Shown here: positions 1-6,332 of the stretch, in pieces
Numbering within the stretch: the first letter of the stretch is position 1
Layout of the letters: each line of letters starts with the position of its first letter
Source: an uncultured Erysipelotrichaceae bacterium
Lineage (GTDB): Bacteria > Bacillota_I > Bacilli_A > Erysipelotrichales > Erysipelotrichaceae
Assembly (NCBI GenBank): GCA_937902945.1
Contig: CALEMD010000221.1
Span: 1-11,951 of the forward strand
DNA length: 11,951 nucleotides
Reading direction: 5' to 3'
Program-made: the position numbers and the translations under genes
Notes under the pieces: generated by a model
Database searches by the model: none
Told to the model about the DNA's origin: nothing
Seen by the model: only the letters and a program-made list of their open reading frames with translations

Positions 1-1
1 G

Positions 2-2500
2 TCCTCAGAAGAGCTTGAACCGCTTCTGCAGGAAATGAGCAATATCGGCTTACTGGAATTCAATTGGGAGAATCCAACGCATACCAAGCAGTATGTACTG
101 CCTCCATTTGTTCCAGGATCTGCTGAATTCTTTAATATGAAGCTTGATCAGATTAAAGAACATCCGGAAATTGCCAGTATGTTTGAACGCATGACCTTCC
201 TGCCTCTTGAGAAGATCACACCGATGGTTCCGCTAGGCGGAGCAGGCATCGGAATGCATGTCATTCCTGTAGAAAAAGCCATTGAGGCACAGAATGAGTC
301 TGTAAAGCTGGAGCATATCTCATACTGGCTCAGCAAGTATGAAGGCAAGTATGCCAAGTCTCCTTGTTCCTGCCGCTATTCAAGAGGTGTCATGGGAGAA
401 GGCTGTGCAGATGATCCGGAGAACTGGTGCATCGGCGTCGGCGACATGGCAGATTATCTTGTTGAAACAAACAAGGGAACCTACTGCAGCAAGGAAGAGG
501 TATTCTCTATCCTTGAACAGGCAGAAAAGAATGGCTATGTGCATCAGATTACGAATATTGATGGATCAGATAAGATCTTTGCAATATGCAACTGCAATAT
601 CAAGGTATGCAATGCATTGAGAACATCGCAGCTGTTCAATACGCCGAATATGTCCCGCTCTGCATATGTTGCACATGTAGATAAGAAGAACTGTGTTGCC
701 TGCGGCAGATGCGTTGAATACTGCCCTGCAGGTGCAGTGAAACTAGGACAGAAGCTGTGCAGAAAAGACCATAGTGAAGTAAAGTATCCCAAACAGGAAC
801 TGCCGGATGCGGCAAAGTGGGGACCGGATAAATGGTCTTACGACTATCGGGATAGAAATCGCATCAACTGCTACGATACCGGCACTGCTCCATGCAAGAC
901 AGCATGTCCTGCGCATATTGCCGTGCAAGGATATCTGAAGATGGCATCACAGGGCAGATATGCGGAAGCTTTAGCTTTGATCAAGAAAGAGAATCCATTC
1001 CCGGCAATCTGCGGAAGAGTATGCAACAAGCGCTGTGAGGATGCGTGCACACGCGGCACAATTGATGAAGCAGTTGCTATTGATGATGTTAAGAAGTTTC
1101 TTGCGGAATTGGATCTGCATGCAGATACGCGGTATGTACCGGAGAAGGTGATTCCTTCAACCCGCGGAGAATTCAATGAGAAGATCGCTATTATCGGCGG
1201 CGGTCCGGCTGGCTTGTCCTGCGCATATTACCTAGCTGTTACAGGATATCGTCCAACAGTGTTTGAAAAGAGTGAAAAGCCAGGCGGCATGCTTAGATAT
1301 GGCATACCTAGCTACAAGCTTGAGAAGAATGTCATTGATGCGGAAATAGATATCATCAAAGAACTTGGCGTAGAGATTAAATGCAATACAGAGATTGGAA
1401 AAAATATCACAATCGAAGAACTGCGCAAACAGGGCTATAAGGCATTCTATATTGCGATCGGCTGCCAGGGATCTAGAAAGATCAACCTTGAGAATGATGA
1501 TGCTTCAGGCATCATGAGTGCAATTGATCTATTGCATGCAACGGCAATGAACGAAGAATATGAAGTCAAAGGAAAAACAGTTGTAATAGGCGGCGGCAAC
1601 GTGGCAATGGATGTAGCCCGTGTATCTTCACGCTGCCATAGTGAGAAGATTGACCTGTTCTGTCTTGAATCAGAAGAAGAAATGCCAGCTTCAAAAGAAG
1701 AAATTCTAGAAGCGCAGGAAGAAGGCGTCAGCATTCACTGCGGATGGGGAGTTAAATCCATTCAGGCAGAAGAAGGACATGTAACTTCAGTTACACTGAA
1801 GAAATGCATTGCATTGAAAGATGCAGAAGGACGTTTCAATCCATCCTATGATGAGAATGAAACAATGGATATGCCTTGCGACAATCTGTTCTTCAGCATT
1901 GGCCAGTCTATTGCTTGGAATGATCTGTTAAAGAGCACTTCCGTTAAACTGAAGCCAAACCAGGGACCGATTGGAGACACATTGACGTATCAGACAGAAG
2001 AGAAGGATATCTTTGTCGGCGGTGATGTATTCTCAGGACCGTCATTCGCTATCAATGCCATTGCGGCTGGAAAGCAGGGCGCAGAATCACTGCATCGCTA
2101 TGTGCATAATGCCAGCCTGACAGTTGCTAGAGACCGCCGTGAGTTTATTGAACTGAACAAAGAAGATTTCTACGCAGAAGGCTATGATACTGCTGGCAGG
2201 CAGTATGCAGGTATGGAAGAGAAACAGGCACTGAGTTTCCGTGATACACATAAAACACTCACGGAAGAACAGGTGCGCACAGAAACAGCTAGATGTCTTG
2301 GCTGCGGTGCTTCTGTTGTAGATGAGAATAAATGCATTGGCTGCGGTCTATGCACAACCAAATGTGAATTTGATGCGATTCATCTATTCAGAGATCTGCC
2401 AAAAGCGAGCACCATGACCCGCTCAGAAGATAAGATGAAAGCTATTCTTCCATATATGGTAAAGAGACAGTTCAAGATACTGACAAAGAAGGAAAAATAA
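2..2500 (+). CDS. FAD/NAD(P)-dependent iron-sulfur oxidoreductase, GltD-like, 5' partial
   Basis: The gene is open at the left edge. The frame runs in from base 2 (SSEELEPLLQ before the Met at 35), so that Met is internal and the true start lies upstream. Numbering from Met35, a cysteine-rich N-terminal region (C111, C113, C124, C132, C185, C187, C192) precedes a ferredoxin motif CxxCxxCxxxC at 220-230. Next comes a GltD/DPYD-type Fe-S helical domain (about 280-350, CKTACPAHI and CGRVCNKRCEDAC). An FAD Rossmann motif GGGPAG lies at 388-393, an NAD(P) motif GGGNVA at 519-524, and the FAD-closing VGGD at 661-664. A second CxxCxxCxxxC is at 767-777, preceded by RCLGCG. The family moves electrons between NAD(P)H and ferredoxin-like partners. 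The catalytic GltB subunit of glutamate synthase is not visible, so the substrate is unknown. It is probably cotranscribed with hypA. The family call is firm and the exact reaction is not. Confidence 0.9.
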   Translation, partial: SSEELEPLLQEMSNIGLLEFNWENPTHTKQYVLPPFVPGSAEFFNMKLDQIKEHPEIASMFERMTFLPLEKITPMVPLGGAGIGMHVIPVEKAIEAQNESVKLEHISYWLSKYEGKYAKSPCSCRYSRGVMGEGCADDPENWCIGVGDMADYLVETNKGTYCSKEEVFSILEQAEKNGYVHQITNIDGSDKIFAICNCNIKVCNALRTSQLFNTPNMSRSAYVAHVDKKNCVACGRCVEYCPAGAVKLGQKLCRKDHSEVKYPKQELPDAAKWGPDKWSYDYRDRNRINCYDTGTAPCKTACPAHIAVQGYLKMASQGRYAEALALIKKENPFPAICGRVCNKRCEDACTRGTIDEAVAIDDVKKFLAELDLHADTRYVPEKVIPSTRGEFNEKIAIIGGGPAGLSCAYYLAVTGYRPTVFEKSEKPGGMLRYGIPSYKLEKNVIDAEIDIIKELGVEIKCNTEIGKNITIEELRKQGYKAFYIAIGCQGSRKINLENDDASGIMSAIDLLHATAMNEEYEVKGKTVVIGGGNVAMDVARVSSRCHSEKIDLFCLESEEEMPASKEEILEAQEEGVSIHCGWGVKSIQAEEGHVTSVTLKKCIALKDAEGRFNPSYDENETMDMPCDNLFFSIGQSIAWNDLLKSTSVKLKPNQGPIGDTLTYQTEEKDIFVGGDVFSGPSFAINAIAAGKQGAESLHRYVHNASLTVARDRREFIELNKEDFYAEGYDTAGRQYAGMEEKQALSFRDTHKTLTEEQVRTETARCLGCGASVVDENKCIGCGLCTTKCEFDAIHLFRDLPKASTMTRSEDKMKAILPYMVKRQFKILTKKEK

Positions 2501-2501
2501 T

Positions 2502-2846
2502 ATGCATGAACTCGGTATTGTCATGCATATTATCAAAGAAGTACAGGAAGTTGAAGCCGAGAACCACTTGCATCATATCGGTTCTATAACACTGCAGATA
2601 GGGGAGGTAAGTACTGTAATCCCTTCCTATCTGCAGGACTGCTTCCGCTGGGCAGCAGATAAGAGCGAAGATACGAAGGGATGCACACTGAAGATAGAAA
2701 CACTGCCCGCTAGAACAAAGTGCTTAAAGTGCGGGGAAATCTATGAGACGGTGAAGTATGGAAAACAGTGCCCGGCGTGCCTGGCTTATGACACAGAACT
2801 GGTATGCGGCAGCGAATGCATGATCAAGGAAATCGAAGCAGAATGA
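2502..2846 (+). CDS. hypA: HypA/HybF nickel metallochaperone
   Basis: The 114-residue protein has the full HypA length and layout. The N-terminal Met-His-Glu carries the His2 nickel ligand and Glu3. A zinc site is formed by two CxxC pairs, C74/C77 (CLKC) and C90/C93 (CPAC), followed by the conserved C-terminal strand. In characterised systems HypA works with HypB to insert nickel into [NiFe] hydrogenase, and in some species into urease. The ATG sits one base after the upstream stop, with an AAGGAA ribosome site at 2489-2494, so it is in an operon with the iron-sulfur oxidoreductase. No hypB, hypCDEF or hydrogenase subunit is visible in the window, and the gene is followed by a hairpin, so it is the last gene of its unit. 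The partner enzyme must lie upstream or elsewhere. Confidence 0.93.
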   Translation: MHELGIVMHIIKEVQEVEAENHLHHIGSITLQIGEVSTVIPSYLQDCFRWAADKSEDTKGCTLKIETLPARTKCLKCGEIYETVKYGKQCPACLAYDTELVCGSECMIKEIEAE

Positions 2847-2881
2847 AAAAGAGGTTCTGGGAATAATCCCGGAACCTCTTT
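2846..2881 (-). terminator. Terminator of tRNA-Leu, possibly bidirectional
   Basis: Arms 2848-2862 and 2867-2881 form a 15-pair stem with one G-T wobble and a 4-base ATAA loop. Read on the minus strand it ends in a T run (the AAAAA at 2846-2850), so it is a good intrinsic terminator for the tRNA. Read on the plus strand only TTT follows, so termination after hypA is plausible but weaker. Confidence 0.85.
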
Positions 2882-2890
2882 GCTCGTATT

Positions 2891-2974
2891 TGGTGCACCA
2901 GACAAGACTTGAACTTGCACGGGTCGCCCCATACGCCCCTCAAGCGTACGTGTCTGCCATTCCACCACTGGTGC
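2891..2974 (-). tRNA. tRNA-Leu(GAG): tRNA-Leu (anticodon GAG)
   Basis: On the minus strand the 84-base sequence folds as a class II tRNA. The acceptor stem GCACCAG pairs with CTGGTGC, followed by discriminator A and an encoded CCA at 2891-2893. The anticodon stem TACGC/GCGTA closes the loop TTGAGGG, giving anticodon GAG at 2939-2941, which reads CTC/CTT leucine codons. A variable arm (GGGGCGACCC) precedes the T arm GCAAG-TTCAAGT-CTTGT, which has one G-T pair. A long variable arm is expected for leucine tRNAs. It has its own promoter and terminator and is transcribed divergently from the carboxypeptidase gene. Confidence 0.95.
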
Positions 2975-2984
2975 GTCGAGATTT

Positions 2985-3013
2985 ATTATACTAAGGGGAA
3001 ACGGATTCGTCAA
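2985..3013 (-). promoter_or_regulatory. Promoter of tRNA-Leu
   Basis: On the minus strand TTGACG (3008-3013) and a perfect TATAAT (2985-2990) are separated by exactly 17 bases. The predicted RNA start near 2978 is about 4 bases before the mature tRNA 5' end. This is a near-consensus housekeeping sigma promoter, as expected for a stable RNA gene. Confidence 0.88.
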
Positions 3014-3018
3014 AGAAA

Positions 3019-3034
3019 TGTTATAATTTTTACT
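3019..3034 (+). promoter_or_regulatory. Extended -10 promoter of the carboxypeptidase gene, predicted leaderless
   Basis: TGTTATAAT (3019-3027) is a perfect extended -10 element. It is followed by 7 bases and then the ATG at 3035, with no recognisable -35 and no Shine-Dalgarno sequence. A start about 7 bases after the -10 would fall at the ATG itself. The element lies only 5 bases beyond the tRNA promoter's -35 box, so the two polymerase footprints would overlap. Confidence 0.65.
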
Positions 3035-4355
3035 ATGTTTATGAAGAGAAAATGGATCTGTATTGTTTTGTCTGTATTTACGTTCTTTTTCAATGTTTTT
3101 CCTTTGCAGAACAGCATTGTTTATGCAGAAGGAAATGCCAATCAGTATGCAGCCGAAGAAAAACCGGAAATTACAAGCGATTATGCATATCTGATCGATC
3201 TTGATACAGGGCAGGTACTGTATGAGAAAGGATCATCAGATAGAATCTATCCCGCTTCCATGACGAAGATGATGACAACGATCCTGGCAATTGAGAATCT
3301 GCCGGATACATCTATGACCGTCACTGTTACAGAAGAAATGCTGGCTGGGTTGAAAGAAGCCAGTGCTTCGAGAGCTGGATTTGATGTAGGGGATGAACCT
3401 ACCGTATTGGATCTCTTATATGGAGATATTCTGCCCTCTGGTGCTGACTGCTCAAGAGCACTGTCATTTACCATAGCCGGCAGTGAAGAAGCCTATGTAG
3501 ATTTGATGAATGCCAAGGCTCGGCATGACCGGTACGCACTTTGTCAATACAACCGGCCTGCATGATGATAATCACTACAGCACTTTGCAGGATATTGCCA
3601 CGCTGATGAAATACTGTCTGCAGAACGAACTGTTCAGGACAATTATATCCACGGAAACCTATACATCTGTTCCTGTTAAGAGTCAGCCTGATGGCTTATT
3701 GATGAACAGTGTAGTACTTAAATACATCAATCATCCTGAAAATGAATACAACTGGAATATTGAAGGCTTCATCGGCGGCAAGTCTGGCTTTACACTGGAA
3801 GGAGAATACTGTCTGGCATCGATTGCATCCTTCTCGGGAATGAATCTGATGCTGATTACAGCTCATGGCTGGATCAATCGATATTACCCGGTCAATGTTG
3901 AAGATGCCTCGATTCTCTATGGATACATGAATGAGCATTATCAAAGACAGACACTGTATACCGCTGACGAAACGGTGTCAGAAATACCTGTACGCAATTC
4001 CATGGATGAGAGTCTATCTGTATATGCAGACAGTGATCTGGTACTGGATGTACCAAATGATGACAATCTGCATATCGAACTCAATATACCCGATACCATT
4101 TCCAGCAATACCAGTAAAGACGAGAACGTTGGTACTGCCAATGTTTATTCCTATGATTCTCTTGTGGGTACTGTTACACTGAAAGCAGAAAAAGAAGTGA
4201 AGATAACATTCCTAGGTACACTCAAGACGGTAGTAAAAGAACACCCGACGGCAGTTCTGTCTATTCTTGGAATACTGCTGATTGTTTTGATTATCCTGTA
4301 TGTGCAGGCTAAGAAAGCACAGCGCAGAAGAAAGAGAAAGAAGAGAAGAGCATAA
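3035..4355 (+). pseudogene. D-alanyl-D-alanine carboxypeptidase (PBP5/DacA family), frameshifted
   Basis: This family trims the terminal D-Ala from peptidoglycan pentapeptides outside the membrane. The first reading frame starts at ATG 3035 (ATG 3041 is an alternative). It has a signal peptide ending VYA-E near residue 31, the SxxK catalytic motif SMTK at 75-78 and the SGAD motif at 135-138. It loses frame after MNAKA (3506-3520). The protein continues in another frame from LGMTGTHFVNTTGL (about 3519) with the third active-site motif KSG at 3780-3788. A C-terminal beta-rich region follows, then a membrane anchor at about 4240-4310 and a very basic tail. The family has two residues between MNAKA and LGM, so a deletion of about 8 bases fits. 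Neither fragment holds a complete active site. The break may be a real mutation or an assembly error. The long same-family ORF beginning inside the tRNA is not the true start. Confidence 0.88.
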
Positions 4356-4822
4356 TGATAAGAAAAGCGAATACGAATGATATTCCGGTATTGATGGATC
4401 TATTGGCTCAGGTATTGGATCTGCATCACGAAGGAAGACCGGATATCTTCAGAGAGAATGCTGTGAAGTACTCATCTGAACAGCTGCAGGAAATACTGCT
4501 GGATCAAAAAAGACCGATATTTGTGGCAATGGATGATGAAGGGGATGTGCAGGGATATGCATTCTGCATATTCATGCAGACGTTTTTCAATTCCATACTG
4601 ACACCGATCAAGACAATGTATATTGATGATCTATGCGTGGAAAAAAATCATCGCGGTCAGGGAATAGGCCGCGAACTCTTTGAACACGTAAAGTATTATG
4701 CAAAAGGCTATGAATGTTATAATCTCACACTCAATGTATGGGCATGCAACAAAGATGCAATAGCTTTCTATGAAAAGATGGGGCTGGCTGTACAGAGGGC
4801 TACAATGGAACAGATTCTCTAG
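4355..4822 (+). CDS. GNAT family N-acetyltransferase
   Basis: The 155-residue protein is a complete GNAT fold. The acetyl-CoA signature is LCVEKNHRGQGIG, with the pyrophosphate loop R100-G-Q-G-I-G105, and the C-terminal motif CNKDAIAFYEKMG (131-143) is typical of the family. These enzymes transfer acetyl from acetyl-CoA to an amine, and the substrate cannot be read from sequence. Its ATG overlaps the carboxypeptidase stop by one base (TAATG), which suggests translational coupling, so the upstream frameshift could reduce its expression. At the other end its TAG overlaps the stop of the minus-strand dehydrogenase. Confidence 0.88.
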   Translation: MIRKANTNDIPVLMDLLAQVLDLHHEGRPDIFRENAVKYSSEQLQEILLDQKRPIFVAMDDEGDVQGYAFCIFMQTFFNSILTPIKTMYIDDLCVEKNHRGQGIGRELFEHVKYYAKGYECYNLTLNVWACNKDAIAFYEKMGLAVQRATMEQIL

Positions 4823-5751
4823 TACTGTCTGGTTCTAGATACAGTATGTTCCAATGGTTCTCCAGCAAGATAATGTTTCAGGTTATGGTAGATAATGGCT
4901 GCAATTCTTTCGAACGTGCCTTCACCGTTGCACTTGCCGCTGATATGCGGAGTAATATATACATTCTCCTGATTCCACAATGCATTGTTTCTAGGCAATG
5001 GTTCCGGATCTGTCACATCCAGGCAGATGCCGCTGAACCATTTTTCTTTTGCCATTTCAATAAGATCATCAGTAACAATGGCACTGCCTCTGCCAACATT
5101 GATGAGTATGCTTCCTTTTTTCATCTTATGCATGCGGCGTGAGTCAAACATGTGAATTGTCTCGGCAGTTTCTGGAAGGCTTAAAGCAATGACATCAGAC
5201 TGTGCCAATGCTTCATCCATGTTTTCCATTGTATACTGCACATCCATCCATTCAGGAAGATCATGCAGCGTGCGTCTTACACCAATGGTGCGGCTGCCAA
5301 GCATATGCATTCTTGAAAGGAATGCAGAACCGATATCACCAGTACCGACACTGCATACAGTACTGTGATCCAGTGTTCTGACTGCTCCAAGGTTTGTCCA
5401 ATCCGGTGCCTGCTTCTCATAACGCATCAGATTCTTCATGACCATTAATGTGCATCCGATCATGTGCTCAGCAATAGCCGGTCCATAGGCACCGGAAGCA
5501 GTTGTAATGGCGATTGTGTCATTCAGCCAGAGAACGTGGTTGCAGCCGGCACTGTCAAGCTGAATCCACTCCAGTGATGTGCATTTCTGCAATTGTTCTT
5601 TGCTTAGATTTCCAATGACAATCTGTGCTTCTGTTAAATCCTGATCTGAGATTTCTTTCCTGTCGGCAAAAATGAAAGACAGACCTGTTAATGCAGATAA
5701 TGCTTCTTTCTGTATGGCACTGATGGGCATTGCATAAAGGACTTTTTTCAT
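4819..5751 (-). CDS. D-isomer-specific 2-hydroxyacid dehydrogenase
   Basis: The 310-residue protein is full length for a cytoplasmic NAD(P)-dependent dehydrogenase that interconverts 2-oxoacids and D-2-hydroxyacids. The Rossmann motif GTGDIG is at 136-141. The catalytic Arg is R221 in NVGRGS, the Glu is E250 in DPEPLP and the His is H269 in TPHISG, so all three family residues are present. The sequence after the glycine motif (IGVRRT) has basic residues and no clear acidic residue at the usual ribose-binding position, which hints at NADPH use, but this is only inference. The start ATG at 5749-5751 has a good ribosome site GAGGTGA just upstream. The specific substrate (glyoxylate/hydroxypyruvate type or other) is not resolved. 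Confidence 0.92.
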   Translation of the reverse strand: MKKVLYAMPISAIQKEALSALTGLSFIFADRKEISDQDLTEAQIVIGNLSKEQLQKCTSLEWIQLDSAGCNHVLWLNDTIAITTASGAYGPAIAEHMIGCTLMVMKNLMRYEKQAPDWTNLGAVRTLDHSTVCSVGTGDIGSAFLSRMHMLGSRTIGVRRTLHDLPEWMDVQYTMENMDEALAQSDVIALSLPETAETIHMFDSRRMHKMKKGSILINVGRGSAIVTDDLIEMAKEKWFSGICLDVTDPEPLPRNNALWNQENVYITPHISGKCNGEGTFERIAAIIYHNLKHYLAGEPLEHTVSRTRQY

Positions 5752-5771
5752 GGTTTCACCTCATGCTGAAT

Positions 5772-5780
5772 ATTGTATCA
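5772..5780 (-). promoter_or_regulatory. Extended -10 of the hydroxyacid dehydrogenase gene
   Basis: On the minus strand TGATACAAT gives an extended -10 with TACAAT at 5772-5777. The -35 region is weak. RNA would start near 5765, leaving a leader of about 14 bases that contains the ribosome site. Confidence 0.5.
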
Positions 5781-5910
5781 CATTCATATACTGCATAATG
5801 ATTGCATAAGCAGGGATCATTTCAATCGTTTATGCTAGCAGATGCAAGCAAAGCATTTAGGCAATATATTATAGGCACTGTTTGTCTGACTCAAACAATC
5901 CATGCATGAA

Positions 5911-5926
5911 TAGTGAACGTTTACTA
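5911..5926. promoter_or_regulatory. LacI/GalR-type operator candidate
   Basis: TAGTGAACGTTTACTA is a 16-base palindrome with one mismatched pair and a central CG. That layout is typical of LacI-family operators, including catabolite-response elements, and it agrees only partly with the cre consensus. It lies about 140 bases from the dehydrogenase and 400 bases from the beta-helix gene. No regulator gene is in the window. Confidence 0.35.
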
Positions 5927-5978
5927 GAATTGTTTAGCTCACTTATCGAACAAAACATTGAAAAGTTCACTTATTCGG

Positions 5979-6007
5979 TTGATTAAGAGATAGAAGTATA
6001 TTACTAT
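5979..6007 (+). promoter_or_regulatory. Candidate promoter upstream of the beta-helix gene
   Basis: TTGATT (5979-5984) and TACTAT (6002-6007) are spaced by 17 bases. Each box matches the housekeeping consensus at 4 of 6 positions. It would give a long leader of about 320 bases before the ATG at 6333, so a closer unrecognised promoter is also possible. Confidence 0.3.
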
Positions 6008-6079
6008 TTTACTGTTGATATACGTTTGAAATAGACAACGTGACATGTGTGCGTCTTATTGCACAGTACAGATGATTCT

Positions 6080-6098
6080 CATAATGATTATCATCAGG
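6080..6098. promoter_or_regulatory. Fur-family box candidate
   Basis: The core ATGATTATCAT (6084-6094) is a perfect 5-1-5 palindrome and matches the centre of the 19-base Fur consensus except for the middle base. The full 19-base window agrees at about 14 positions, mostly on the left and centre. It lies downstream of the candidate promoter and upstream of the beta-helix gene, where binding could block transcription in iron-replete cells. PerR or Zur binding is an alternative. Confidence 0.4.
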
Positions 6099-6332
6099 AA
6101 TAAAATTGACTGAATTCTGAATGGCCAGAGTTTTTACGCGGTCTTCATGGATCGATTGATTTAATTAGAGCATATAGCAGTTTCTTTTATTTTGACCCTA
6201 AATTTCGGGAATTGGCAGTTATGTCTCTAGACAGTCTGCCCGTCATATTCCGCTGAACACATTTTTCTGAATGGTGAACAAAAGAGGTTTTTATATGGCT
6301 TTGATTTCTGTAACAAATGGAGGGAAAACGTT

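Larger units (their letters stand above)
5752..6332. other. Intergenic region between divergent genes, no coding sequence seen
   Basis: This 580-base AT-rich region separates the minus-strand dehydrogenase from the plus-strand beta-helix gene. It holds the dehydrogenase promoter, a LacI-type palindrome, a candidate promoter and a Fur-like box, listed separately. It ends in a strong ribosome site GGAGGG at 6319-6324. I see no convincing small gene, tRNA or terminator. A short hairpin (TGTTTG/CAAACA around 5879-5899) is too weak to call. Confidence 0.6.

Noticed and set aside
2909..3034. N-terminal extension of the carboxypeptidase reading frame beginning at an ATG at 2909
   Set aside because: It runs through the tRNA-Leu gene and both promoters. 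The signal peptide begins at 3035 or 3041.
6192..6222. TTGACC at 6192 as a -35 for the beta-helix gene
   Set aside because: No acceptable -10 lies 16-18 bases downstream. The region around 6215 reads GCAGTT.
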